Both the position numbers and the translations under genes were made by a program. Of a stretch of 64,000 nucleotides of DNA, positions 9,890-20,162 are shown in pieces; the first letter of the stretch is position 1; each line of letters starts with the position of its first letter. The stretch comes from Kappaphycus alvarezii. Its lineage: Eukaryota; Rhodophyta; Florideophyceae; Gigartinales; Solieriaceae. The stretch is from NCBI GenBank assembly GCA_002205965.3, contig NADL03000547.1, positions 62,001-126,000 on the forward strand, read 5' to 3'. The notes under the pieces are model-generated. The model saw only the letters and a list, made by a program, of their open reading frames with translations. It was not told the origin of the DNA and did no database searches.

Positions 9890-11076
9890 GCTGTCAGACG
9901 GAGCGCAAAAAGTTTCCTGCTCTGGAATGACACCCTCTTTCGTCGTGAGAAGGACGGGCTCCGTGTCGTGCCTCCGACCGGTCAACGCCGGAGATAATGG
10001 CCACTTTACATGGTGATATTGGCCACTGGGTCGTCATTTCGACAAGAAACTTCGTAAGGGACCGATTCTGGTGGCCTGGGGTGTACCGTGATGTCACCGA
10101 GTATGTACAGGGTTGTGATGGGTGCCAGCATGCGAGAAGGTTGCAGACGTATTACTCGAGTTTGGGAGCTCCCGTTAGTGGGCTCTTTGAGACCTTCTTC
10201 GATGGATTTTGCTGGAACATTCAAGCCTTCGAAGAATGGAAAAAGATTTATTCTGATCGCTGTGGAACATATGACAGGATGGCCCATAGCGTGGGCCACG
10301 ACGGATTCTACGGCCGATACGTTGAAGATGTTTATCGAGGAAGAGATGATATCACCGTTCGGACCGCCGAAGAGAATCTTCTCTGACAACGCAACTGCTT
10401 TTATGGCGGGATCGGTACAAGATTAAATGAAAGAGAAGAGAGCCAAGTGGAAGGCGGTGCTTGCTTACGCACCGATGGCACACGGTCCCGCGGAGCGGAT
10501 GGTGGGAACTATCAAGCACGCGCTCAAAAGGTCGATCGCCCGTGGTGGGGCAGACTGGGCGGAAGCCCTCCTCAAAGTCTTATATGGTTACCGCAGACGC
10601 GACAGAAGCGACGCCCCTTCCCCTTTTCGACTGATGTACGGAATAAATCCGAGAATGCTGGCCAGTGATTCGGTCGCATTTCTCAGTGGCGCCGGCCCTC
10701 ATTATCGGCTTATAGAGACCTTAGCCGATTCGTTAATGCGGGCTGGCGTGGTTGTAAAGGCTATAAAACCCCGCAAGGCTAAAGGAAAAGTCAGGTAGTT
10801 CGAAGTTTGAGATGAATTATTGGTAGCACACGGTGCGGCCTTCAATTAAGGGCGCAGCTGGCCAGCCTTCGACTCGTGTTTCTATGGGCCATGCAAAGTG
10901 ACGAAGTCGAACCACCCTCGCTACGAGTTACTTTCCTCCATCTGCCGCGTTACGAGGAAGGCAATTCACGCGCGCCGGATAGTCCCGTATCAGAAGAGAT
11001 CGACCCTTTTATTCAACTAGAGAAGAGCAAAAGGCGAGTAAACAAGAGAAGATTAGCCAGGAATCGAGTAGATTGA
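9890..11076 (+). pseudogene. pol: Ty3-A integrase and C-terminal tail
   Basis: The zinc-binding HHCC part is visible at 9997-10140 (HGDIGHW, then CDGCQ). The catalytic core is split over frames: FAGTFKPSKNGKRFILIAVEH, FGPPKRIFSDNATAF, and from 10427 YAPMAHGPAERMVGTIK with the catalytic Glu, ending at 10798. A charged tail (10876-11076) ends in KSKRRVNKRRLARNRVD. It stops 131 bp before the end of the convergent antisense gene. Confidence 0.75.
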
Positions 11077-11207
11077 AGTGCGATGACAGAGAAGAACGCA
11101 TTATAGAAGGCTAATTACTGAAGAAGCATACCGAGAAATCGGAAAAATTGCGGGTGAAGTCTTTAATTTTGAGTAACTAAGCAGCGGCGCTGCTGCCTCC
11201 CCATCTC

Positions 11208-12438
11208 TCAATAATCCTTTTCTCGCGCTTCCGGACTGATAAGGAGTTGCAACCAGGACGCCTCTTCTAGCGCTTTCCTGCAGTCGCTAGCGCCGCCTCC
11301 CGGACCTCTAGGACGGATTAATGTAGAATAATCACCGACGCATTCACGGAGAGCTTGAGAGGAGAGTTCTAAGGCAAAGCGCTTACACGGATCCCATATC
11401 TGGCCCGTCTCGGTGTTCATAGCGACGCAGTGATGGACACCATGGGAACCCGGGATCGTCACGACGTAGACCACACTAGGAAGAGCCAAAGTCTCTAGAT
11501 ACCCGGATTGAGACTGAAGATTTAATGGAGAATGAACGAGCGGGGACTCTCATGCTTCTGGGCGTCTCTCAAGCTCCTGATGCGACCCCGACGCGTGACG
11601 ACGGCCTTCAAAGCTCTATTGTTACCCTCATAGTACTCCAACCACTCTAAAGCGACGGAAGGAACACCAAACTGCCAGATTTCGTTGGAGATTGAAAAAC
11701 CGATGCATACTTCGGTTTCGTCACGGAATACCATATCAGGGCGAGGAGAGGTCAAGAGAAAATTAGGGGAAGCTTGTGGCTCCCTGTAACGAACTGATGA
11801 CAACTGGAGACGACGACCAGGATGAAGTTGGCACCACTTGTGGACGCTCGACATAGCACTGAGTCGGCCTTCGCACCCCAAAGAGAACCGGACCTAACGA
11901 GAGATGGAGTGACCGTCTGGCTCTTGTGGCCCGGAAAACGCGAGAGTGTAGAGCAACACCGAGTGCTACTCTCCCGCTGCCGTGTAAACGGCTCGATAAG
12001 TCTGGTTGTCGTCGTCCTAGCGGACCATGCTGATAATCCAATCCCTTCTCGCACCCCATCGTACACACGCCGATCCTGCTGGGATTCCGTGAGACCGAGT
12101 TGAAAAGCATCCTCCCGAGTGAATTCGTCACCAACGCAGTGAGTCACGTAATCTGTGATGTGGGCCCCGAAGAGATCGAGGAACTCCTGACGAGAGACGC
12201 GGTACAGATGCATTCCACAGGAGTCAGTTTGGATGACGAACAGGTTTCGCTCCTCCCTGACGATGAAAAGCACCCTTTTGATGTCAGAACGCTCCGATAA
12301 CAACCGCATCAAATTCGCCCTTGCCACCGGAGGAGGTCCCTTTGCGCCGCGGGCGACTCGCGCAGCCTTAGTGGCGATTTTCTTGCAGGGTGCACGGTCA
12401 CTAGTTCTCAAACGAGCAAGCTGCTTCGTTCGAGCCAT
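11208..12438 (-). pseudogene. Antisense accessory gene of Ty3-A: histone H3 tail mimic plus papain-like peptidase (broken)
   Basis: The start ATG at 12436-12438 gives MARTKQLARLRTSDRAPCKK... . Compared with the histone H3 tail without gaps, residues 1-5, 7, 8, 11, 15, 16, 18 and 21-26 after Met are identical (17 of 26). Lys4, Lys18 and Lys23 are kept; Lys9 is Leu and Lys27 is Val. After Arg26 the H3 likeness ends, so this is not a histone gene. About 160 residues of unknown type follow (TDSCGMHLYRVSRQEFLDLF near 12220). Near 11880 the frame shifts, and HKWCQLHP leads to RDETEVCIGFSISNEI with Cys at 11705-11707. A second frameshift near 11525 leads to GSHGVHHCVAM (His 11430-11432) and GQIWDPC (Asp 11391-11393), ending at 11208. 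Cys at a helix start, then His, then Asp, fits a papain-like cysteine peptidase. The Ty3-B gene at 20163-20924 is homologous and keeps these residues. The gene converges with pol and lies within the LTRs. Confidence 0.75.
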
Positions 12439-12985
12439 TGAGAAAAGAAAGGGGATGAAGGAGTTGGGAATGGGATGAGCAGTCAAGGAGGTGCAGGACG
12501 AAAAATAGATCAATTAATGGTGGAAGTTGGTGGGAAGGAAGAGGGTTCAGAATAGGTTCCGGCCGTTTGAATATGTCGGAAGGAGTGAGGAAGGCTCAAA
12601 ATTGACTTGGTCCGCTGATAATGTCGACAGGAGGGAGGGAAGCGCAAAATTGTCTTGGTACATTGAGATGTCGAGAGGTTGAGACGGGGAAACAGGTTGA
12701 AGGAGTCTGGAGAATTGGGGACCTCCGGGCGTATACTGGCCTTTTATCAGCACCTCAGTCGTTCACCCGAGGGAAGTTGAAAGTTTGAGTAGGTTGAGAA
12801 AGTTTGAGGTTGAAAAGTTAAGTGGGGGCTTGGGTCGGTGGTGAATGTCGTGGTTTGTGAGCCGAGCAGGGAGAGCGGTGATGAGGAGGTCCCCTAAGTG
12901 AGAGGGAAGCTGAGCTGAAAGTCCGTTATTAGCTGGTGGCGCCCGTGGTCCACAGTCAGTTGGGGAGCGTGTCGCGCGATTTTTG
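12439..12985. other. Spacer between the antisense gene and the 3' LTR
   Basis: No gene is seen. It is the upstream region of the minus-strand gene, so its promoter should lie here or in the 3' LTR. GTGTCGCGCGA at 12969-12979 repeats the LTR start 16 bases before the real LTR start at 12986. A purine-rich tract is not obvious directly before the LTR. Confidence 0.5.
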
Positions 12986-13206
12986 TGTCGCGCGACGGTC
13001 AGGGTCGTTAGTTGATTACACTACTACTTTACGAGCCCGGTGTGCTCGTACAGTAGTAGTGTACACTGTACTTGCACATTCATGAGTAAAAAACCCGGAC
13101 CGGCCGCCCCTATAAGATGGTGCGAGGGCTGCCGGAGTCTGGGGGAGGAAGAGGTAGGTTCCGCTTGGCCGCAAAAAAGAAAAGGAAAGAGAAAACAAAA
13201 CAAGCA
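12986..13206 (+). repeat. Ty3-A 3' LTR
   Basis: Same sequence as 6161-6365, with an extra ACACTACTACTTTACGA-like insertion after GTTGATT and several substitutions. The LTRs have therefore diverged since insertion. Confidence 0.8.
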
Positions 13207-13343
13207 TTTCACTTCCCTTAACTGAAAGGGGGAAATTTTTGAGTTATTTTAATGCATGGAAGATGTGGTCTGTTAACTGAAAGTGATGCTACTATGTAAT
13301 ATGATTAGGAGTTGTACTTCTACGCACTGTCCCCTCGGATCCA

Positions 13344-13613
13344 ATGGCTCAGCATTTGATGACCGTCAGCAGTGTACGCTTTTCAATGTTTACACCGCCA
13401 GCCTTTGATTCCCTGGGATGCCCATCGGCGACCACATCCAAGGTGGTCGACGAGTATGCGGCCGCCATCGCGGCCCGTATCGGAAGCTCTAAGGCGAAGG
13501 TATCCTCTCGGCTTTATCAAAAGCTCAGCTATGCCATTTGGTCCACGTGCGCAGCTTCAGCGATTGGTCGTACCCCGCAACATGCAGAAGTTTGCCTCCC
13601 GCTCCAAAGCTAG
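13344..13613 (+). pseudogene. LINE-like C-terminal fragment
   Basis: An open frame of 89 codons contains FTPPAFDSLGCPSATTSKVV and SSRLYQKLSYAIWSTCAASAIGR. It matches the FQPLALDSLGAASPATALF and RIYQRLS motifs of the other LINE copies in the window. The sequence differs from those copies by many substitutions, so it is probably another subfamily. Nothing else of the element remains. Confidence 0.55.
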
Positions 13614-14284
13614 TCTACTTTAATGGCCCTTTTAAAGTATTGAAATTTACAACCGACCGTTGCACTGTACTTGCAGTGACACGGCGGCCATAACCCTTAA
13701 GGGCAGCTGTCCTATATTTAATGCAATGAATTCGGTGCTAGGGTTCTCGTTTAAGTACAGTGGAATGAGGGGGTAAATTGGATTTACTTTAATGGCCTGG
13801 TATACTTAATTTTCCTGCTAAGAGCAATCGCAGACTAGGACTGAGGGTTAAATTGGGTTTACTTGACTGCGGGGTTTACTTTAATGGGTTGTTATACTTA
13901 ACTTTCCTGCTAGGAGCAATCGCAGACTAGGACTACTGTAAGTAGGGTAACCACTTACTGTACATACCCTCAGAAGGAGGTTTTCTGGAATACACTGTAT
14001 ACACAATTTCAGGTTGCGGCCTAAGTGTCGCTCAGAACCCCTTCCAACACCCAACAGGCGTTATTCTGGACGAGTCTCGCCGCATGACGAGCGTACAATG
14101 TTCGCTGCGGTGGATAACAGTTACGTCGTAGCTTGACTGAGAGGTTGGTTTACTGTGAGTAATGGAAAGGTTGGGAGTCCTCTGTACTTGTAATGAAACT
14201 ATTGGCAGGACCTATATTGCAAGTGCTTGAGTGTGTATACTAACTAGAAAGTAGCTGGTAGACCGGTTGACAAGCATGCTGCGT
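13614..14284. repeat. Non-coding stretch with a 90-bp spaced direct repeat
   Basis: TTTACTTTAATGG-C-TGGTATACTTAA-TTTCCTGCTA-GAGCAATCGCAGACTAGGACT occurs at about 13784-13848 and again at about 13874-13943, a period of about 90 bp with few differences. No coding sequence is visible. Confidence 0.6.
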
Positions 14285-14602
14285 TGTTGCTCCGGAAGGG
14301 TCACAAAAAAGCTGCCCTTTTTGACTACTTGTATGACGCTTTTTGGTTCTAGTTTTCTATTTTGTCAGATACTGTACTCTAGAGTTATTTTTAGTTATTT
14401 TCTACTGTATTTATTTATTTTTTAATTTTTTGAGGCCTCGCGCGTGTGGCTCTGGAACGGTCGGCCACACCCGCGATTGCCAAATAAACTGTGTTGGCCG
14501 TTGGAGGAAAGGGGAGAGAGAGGAGACAGGACGCAACGACAGAACCTCCCCCTTCCTAGGGTCGCCAAACACATTTTAAAAAATCCCCCGTTTTCGACCC
14601 TA
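14285..14602 (+). repeat. Ty3-B 5' LTR
   Basis: Starts TGTTGCTCCGGAAGGGTCAC and ends about CGACCCTA. Shares GCTGCCCTTTTTGACTACTTG, the GCCTCGCGCGTGTGGCTCTGG block and GGGTCGCCAA-CACA-TTTTAAAAAATCCC with the right LTR. Confidence 0.8.
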
Positions 14603-14605
14603 TTA

Positions 14606-14622
14606 TGGTACTCTAGTGGAGG
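14606..14622 (+). other. Ty3-B primer binding site
   Basis: TGGTACTCTAGTGGAGG, three bases after the LTR. It differs from the Ty3-C site (TGGTACTATTGTGGAGG) at two bases, so both elements probably use the same tRNA. Confidence 0.6.
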
Positions 14623-14689
14623 ACCTCTTCCCCAGGAGCGAATTCCGTCGCATACAACGAAGACAGCGATGTGAAGAAGTTCTTTTTTT

Positions 14690-15690
14690 TCCAAGACAAT
14701 GTTTTGATGGCCGGGAAGTCCAGTAAGGAGAAGTAATTATCTCTCCTTGGATACCTAGAAGGCCCTGCGTTCGAGTTCTACGAAGATTCCTTCGCAGCCC
14801 AAGGAGAGCCGATCAAAGATTCCAAGAACTACGCCGTTGTCAAGGAGAAATTCTTCGAAAATTTCGCCGAGGAAGAAGAGCCTCAAGGCATCATCCGTTA
14901 AGCACTGTAAATCAGCCTCGAAATTGAAGATATACCGAAATCTCTGAAGAAATCGGAGCGGTTGTACAAGAAGGCAGGTTTCGACAATATTGTAAGATTT
15001 GGATTACTAAGGACTGCTGCATGTCGAAATGAGAAGTTGCAGCAGTTCTTGTCGTTCCGGGGGCCGAAGAATTACGCAGATCTAGTGAAGGCTTAGAAGG
15101 GCTTTCACGCGAATCGAATTGCGTTTTCAGAATCCTCGCCTCAAGTTATGAAAGTACCGCCAGCAAAGCTCTTGGTTCGTTCTGATGCTCGCTCACTCAA
15201 AGAACATCGAGGATTCGAGGATAACGTGGATGCCCTTGCCGAAGACTTGTCTCGCCTTACCCTTCTCGTCAAGCAGAAGAAGGAAAATTCCTATACAGTC
15301 GCAGAACCGTCTTCGTCAGCTCAGAGGGGAAATTCTTCTAGATTGTGCTCTTACTGTCGCCAACTCGGTCATGGAGCATCTAGATGCGAGAAAAATACTC
15401 CCGAGATCATTGTTGCACCTTGTGCGGCCGATTAGGGCATTCCGAGGCTAAATGCTGGACTGCGGCAAGAATTAATGCTTCCGGTGGTTTGGAAGATCAA
15501 GAAAGAAAAGAAGAACCTCGAGCAGCGGATCAGGTCAACATCGTCCGTGAGAGTCATTCCGATGCCGATGAAGACATTGAAGAGATCGTTAACGCGAAGA
15601 AGAGAACTGCTGAAGGAGAAGCTTTGCCGAAACAACCTCGTCAAGAAAATCACGGGGGAATTCCGGTATCCCGCCTAGTGCATAATTCGC
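14690..15690 (+). pseudogene. gag: Ty3-B gag
   Basis: The capsid part (14750-15130) is broken by stops. The nucleocapsid part is clear. The frame 15148-15435 ends with CSYCRQLGHGASRC, and the overlapping frame from 15384 opens with CTLCGRLGHSEAKC. Both are intact C-x2-C-x4-H-x4-C zinc knuckles, separated by a frameshift near 15400. Then follows an acidic and basic linker. Confidence 0.75.
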
Positions 15691-15699
15691 AAGAATTAC

Positions 15700-16670
15700 A
15701 AATAATCCCTCCCGTTCCGCTGGCAGAAGAATTACGTGTTTCGGGCCAAAGGAGGAAGCAAAAGAAGAATAAAAAAGGAAGAAAAGGTTCAGAAAAGCTC
15801 CAAGAATACGTCGGAAAGTATGAGGTAGTCGCTGAGCTTGAAAATGTCAACTGCGGCCTTACTTTCGGTCAGCTTCTTCGAGGAGATGCTAACGGGACCG
15901 CAAAGGTAATGAGAAGGCTATTAGGAAAGAAGAGCATGCCTAGAATTACCGTCGTTGCTGATAAAGGGCAACGCTTGCTGCGAGTAGTGCAGCTCAAAGT
16001 TTATTGCCCAGAAGTATGGGCGCTTTTGGACTCTGGAGCCGTACCGGACGTGATGTCCGCGGATTTATCTCGACGCCTCTACGTGTTGCCGAACTAAATA
16101 TCGAAGAAAATCACCGTCGCGAACGGAGATAGCGCCTCCTGTGTCGGGTCGTTGCTCAAGGTTCCCACCACCTTTGGGAACCAAGCGGTCAAGCTGGACT
16201 ACCTGGTTGCGGAAAAGTCGCCATTTGATCTAATTATTGGTCTCCCAACTCTCTCTACCATGCGGGCAAATTTAGACTTCGGGACCCAAAGCGTTCGTAT
16301 ACCTATTGGCTTGGAAGGAGTGGTTCTGGCTTTGGAGCCCGATACAAAAGTCGCCGAGAAGAATTTGATGAGGGGTGAAGAGATCGTAACGACTAGTGAA
16401 GACTTCACCTCCGACTCTGATGCTGGTCCCGACTCTGCCGACACTTCGGAAGAAGAATTGGTACTGGCGATCCGTGAAAACATTTACGAGGGTCCCGGCA
16501 ACTCTGATAAAGAACTAGCCGACAAATATACCGCCGCTGTCGAAGAAGGGGGCGAAAAAAACGAGAAGGAGGAAATGAAAGGGGCACTTCGAGCCCGTCT
16601 TGCCCATCTTCCTGAAGCAACACAAGAAAGCAAAAATAGCTCGCTTTGTGACACTGGGATAGTCACATGA
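15700..16670 (+). pseudogene. Ty3-B linker and aspartic protease
   Basis: The linker KNKKGRKGSEKLQEYVGKYE and FGQLLRGDANG parallels Ty3-A and Ty3-C. The protease active site is ALLDSGAVPDVMS near 16025, with catalytic Asp kept. A TAA at 16095-16097 interrupts the frame, and the second lobe (PFDLIIGLPTLS) follows from 16152. An acidic linker ends at a TGA at 16668-16670. Confidence 0.75.
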
Positions 16671-16760
16671 ACGATAGAGGAGCCCCTCCCCGCATCCGTA
16701 CCGACGAAAAATGGATTCGAGCTGAAGGATGACACCGATATCTACCGTAGGGATCGCCAA

Positions 16761-18012
16761 ATGTCCCCGCGACACAACGAAATCTCTCGCAAGGAGATAT
16801 ACAACATCCTCGATGCAGGAATTATCACTCCAACCTCTTCAGCTTGGTCATTTCCTGTCGTAATTGTTACAAGGAAGGACGGAAAACCTCGCTTCTGTGT
16901 GTACTACCGTGCTCTGAACCGAAAAATGAAGGCTGACCGCTGGCCGTTGCCCAAAATCGAAGAAATATTCGATTACTTCAAGGTAAGCTCCGTCTTTAAA
17001 CCCCTCGACCTCTTCGCAAGGTATTGGCAGATCCGCGTGAGCGAAGAATGCAAAGAGATGACTACCTTCGTATGCCGCTTTGGCACATTCAAGTTCGAGG
17101 TGATGCCCTTTGGCGTGTTAAACGCGCCGTCTACGTTCCAGCGAATGATGGATTACATATTGAGAGATATACCATTCGCTCGAGTATATCTGGACGACGT
17201 TGTTGTGTTCTCCAACACAATCGAGGGGCATTTTATACACCTTCACATCGTCTTCGAAGCCATTGGAAAGGCCGATCACAAAGTGTGCCTTTGCGAGGCC
17301 TATTGTCAAGCTTCTCGGCCATTTAGTTGATAAAGAAGGAGTTCACGTCGATCAAGAGAAGAAAAGTGCCAAAAAAGAGGCACCAGTACCAACAAAAACG
17401 ACTGAAATGCGGAGTTTTCTCGGCTTAGCCGGCTATTATCGCCACTTTATCAAGAATTTCGCGGACATCTCTGCTGCTCTTCATGCCGCGTTTTCTGGGA
17501 ATAAGAATTTCAGCCGGACAGAAGAAATGAAGGAAGCGTTCGGGGTTCTAAAAGAGAAACTCACATCCCCGCCGGTGCTGGCCTTCTCCGACTTCGACGC
17601 GCCGTTCATCGTGAATACGGAAGCCTCAATCGTCGCCGTGGGAGCAATGCTTGCTCAGAAGAAAGAAAATGTAAAAGTACAACCCGTTTAATATGCAAGT
17701 CACACCATGAACTCCGGCGAGTGGAACTATTCCGCGTGCGAAAGGGAAGCTCTTGCAGTCATCTTCGCACTTAGGAAGTTCCGGGTGTATTTGCTTTCAA
17801 CGGAACCATTCAAACTCATAACAGACCATAAGTCATTTCATTACGCCTTTAAGAATAATGACGTACATGCCAGATTGGCACGATGGATAGACTTTCTAGC
17901 TAAATACGAGTTTGAGGTGGAATATCGTCCTGTCACAAGGAATGGAGCTGCCGACTATCTTTCACGCGTAATGCACGAAGGGCTTGGAGCCGCCCCAAAC
18001 GTAGACGAATGA
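16761..18012 (+). pseudogene. pol: Ty3-B reverse transcriptase and RNase H
   Basis: The frame 16761-17330 has AGIITPTSSAWSFPVVIVTR, RFCVYYRALNRKMKADRWPLP (Tyr for the usual catalytic Asp of CVDYR), FEVMPFGVLNAPSTFQRMMD and the intact catalytic box VYLDDVVVFS. A frameshift near 17300 moves to the frame 17200-17691 with LGHLVDKEG and FLGLAGYYRHFIKNFADIS. After a TAA, RNase H (17707-18012) has WNYSACEREALAVIFALRKF, ITDHKS and EYRPVTRNGAADYLSR. Confidence 0.88.
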
Positions 18013-18027
18013 GACCTTGTTGGTGCG

Positions 18028-19290
18028 GTGAACTCTGTTTGTTTGTCCGATATTCCCGCCATAGAACCATATTTGGTTGATTTTGCTCGCTATATCGAAG
18101 GAAAAGATATTCAAGAACAAGATCCGTCTAAGCGCCGCTCGGCAAAACACTTTATGGTGTGGGAACGAGAACTGCTGAGGCGTACGAAGAATGGCCTCCG
18201 CGCGATCCAGACAATCAAAGACAGGTCCGGGATTCTGAAGACATTCCACGACGAAGTTGGACACTGGGATAGTGAGACAACAATGAAATTCGCTTTCGAC
18301 CAATATCGGTGCCTCAAGTCCACTGGGACGTTCAAGATTACGTTAGGAGCTGTGAGGGATGTCAAAAGGCTAAGCCCTTGATCCCTTATCGAACTACGCT
18401 GAGCATTCCGCTCACTAATATCCTCGAAACTTACTCTATAGACTTCGCTGGACCCTTCCTCAGGTCGAAAGTGGGAAACAAATTTCTTCTTATCGCCGTC
18501 GAGCACCTAACGGGCTGGCCAATTGCCACCGCAACGGAGACGGCATCCGCAGAGGTCGTGAAAGCATTCGTTGAAAAGGAGATAATTTATCTTTTCGGTC
18601 CTCCCAAGACCGTCTTATCTGATAACGCTGGATGTTTTACCGCTGCTACCTTCGTATATTTCATGAAGAAGAATGTAGTCGAGTGGAGCACCGTCCTGGC
18701 CTACGCCCCGATGACAAACCGCCGAGCAGAAAGGATGGTGCGCACTATAAATAACGCACTAAAGAAGACGGTTACTGGACAAGGATCCGACTGGGAACAG
18801 TGGCTTCCCCAAGTTCTTTATGGCTACCACCGCCGCCGACTTGGAACAGGTGCCTAACCGTTCGAGCTTATGTTCGGAGAGGTACCGTGCATGGACCCAT
18901 CCGACTCCGCTTCATTGATACTCAATCCTTCAGAAGAGCATCGCCGGATAGGGATGCTGTCTACCTTGGCACTTCGCGCAGCTAGAGTCGATATTCAAAA
19001 GCAGCGCCTTAGTAGGGAAGTCGGGGCGGTACGAACCCAAAAGTTTAATACTGGAGACTGTGTTTTGGTTGCTCATGGAAAAGCCCTAACGTTCACGGTC
19101 AAGTGACTGGCAATCAAGTCCCGTTTCGTCGTACCGTGCCGAATTTGGAAAGCATCTCACCTGGTTACTGGCCAACTTCTTACGGAGGTAGAAATTCCCG
19201 AAAAGCTATCCATGCAAGTCGCCTGGTTCCCTACTCTTTGCGCTCGTTCTTCCTACAGTATTAATTCTCAAATCCGTCCTATAGTCGACG
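18028..19290 (+). pseudogene. pol: Ty3-B integrase and tail
   Basis: The frame 18028-18381 carries the N-terminal zinc region (HDEVGHWDSETTMKFAFDQ). The core follows at 18309-18857: YSIDFAGPFLRSKVGNKFLLI (first Asp), FGPPKTVLSDNAGCF (second Asp) and MTNRRAERMVRTINNALKK (Glu). The C-terminal part (18870-19290) is broken and has TGDCVLVAHGKALTFTVK-like sequence. Confidence 0.85.
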
Positions 19291-20162
19291 GCTGTTAGTT
19301 TTCTTATGTTTTTCCTCTCATTCTCGTCTTTGTTCTGTCAGTTATTCATTATCTGAGTACAATTCAAATTCACCATCACATTTAATCAAACTCTAGGAAA
19401 CATTTGCTAGAATATAGAAGATTTTGCGAAAGCAGAAGAAAAGGTGTTACTGCGACGAAAACGTTCAACGATTGGAGGGAACAACCCTCGAACGCATATC
19501 CCCAGAAGAAGAGGCTACCGGGGCCTTTGTACGGCGACGGTGACGTTTCTTCTTCGCGGGATCCGACTGCGTGTATGTAATCATTATATTACGAGGCGGA
19601 ACCTCTTGAACATCCAATGGAACTAGACAGCGCACATCGACGATTTTCTGTTGGCTGTGAACCCCGTGCTGTCACTGAAAACCAAAAGTGCAGGGGAGCA
19701 TGGGCTGTTTTGGAGGGTGCCGTTTGGAAATCGCATATGCGCCTCTCCTCAAACTCAACGTGAAACGGGCTTATGATTGGCTACTGCAAATGGTCATATG
19801 CAAAGTGGTGGCGGTTACAGTAGTTGCGTGTATACATGTCGTTGCATGTGTAAGAGTTGTGTTGTGAATATCGGGACGTGTAGTGATTCTGTGGTTACGT
19901 GCAGTTTGTGAGTTAGTGCATACACATGATGACGTGATTTAGTGTTGTGCACTGTTGTGCACTGTTAGTTGTAAGCTGGCATGAGCCTGTGCCAGTGTTA
20001 CTATGTCATGTCTTGTGATGATTGGTAGTATTGAGTGTCCCGCTCAGATGGCTATGGTTTAGTTAGAGTAAGAGTTGAGTGCGAGTGTGGCGAAATAGTT
20101 CTATATAAGTTGCGACTTGAGCACCTCCAAGTAAAATCTGGCCAGAGCTGGCGAACTTCCTT
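19291..20162. other. Ty3-B region between pol and the antisense gene
   Basis: No convincing gene. A short basic frame at 19444-19626 may be a remnant of the pol tail. GTTGTGCACT is repeated around 19945-19965. TTCTATATAAGTT at about 20099 resembles a TATA box on the plus strand. Confidence 0.4.

Larger units (their letters stand above)
6161..13206 (+). mobile_element. Ty3-A: Ty3/gypsy-type LTR retrotransposon with antisense accessory gene
   Basis: About 7.05 kb bounded by two direct LTRs (6161-6365 and 12986-13206), each starting TGTCGCGCGA and ending ACAAGCA. The flanks carry CTTCA on the left (6156-6160) and TTTCA on the right (13207-13211), a probable 5-bp target duplication with one change. 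The interior holds decayed gag and pol genes on the plus strand in the order gag, protease, reverse transcriptase, RNase H, integrase (the Ty3 order). Between integrase and the 3' LTR, a different gene is read on the minus strand. The element has many stops and frameshifts and cannot be autonomous. Confidence 0.85.

Noticed and set aside
11822..12478. Plus-strand frames opposite the antisense gene
   Set aside because: They are shadows. The minus frame has the H3-like start and a homologue in Ty3-B, and the plus frames have no partner.
11752..12513. A true histone H3 gene
   Set aside because: Only the first 26 residues resemble H3. The globular histone fold that should follow is absent, and the gene lies within a retrotransposon.
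13024..13212. Small ORFs over the Ty3-A LTRs
   Set aside because: They occur in both LTRs only because the LTRs are repeated. No conserved start or product is visible.
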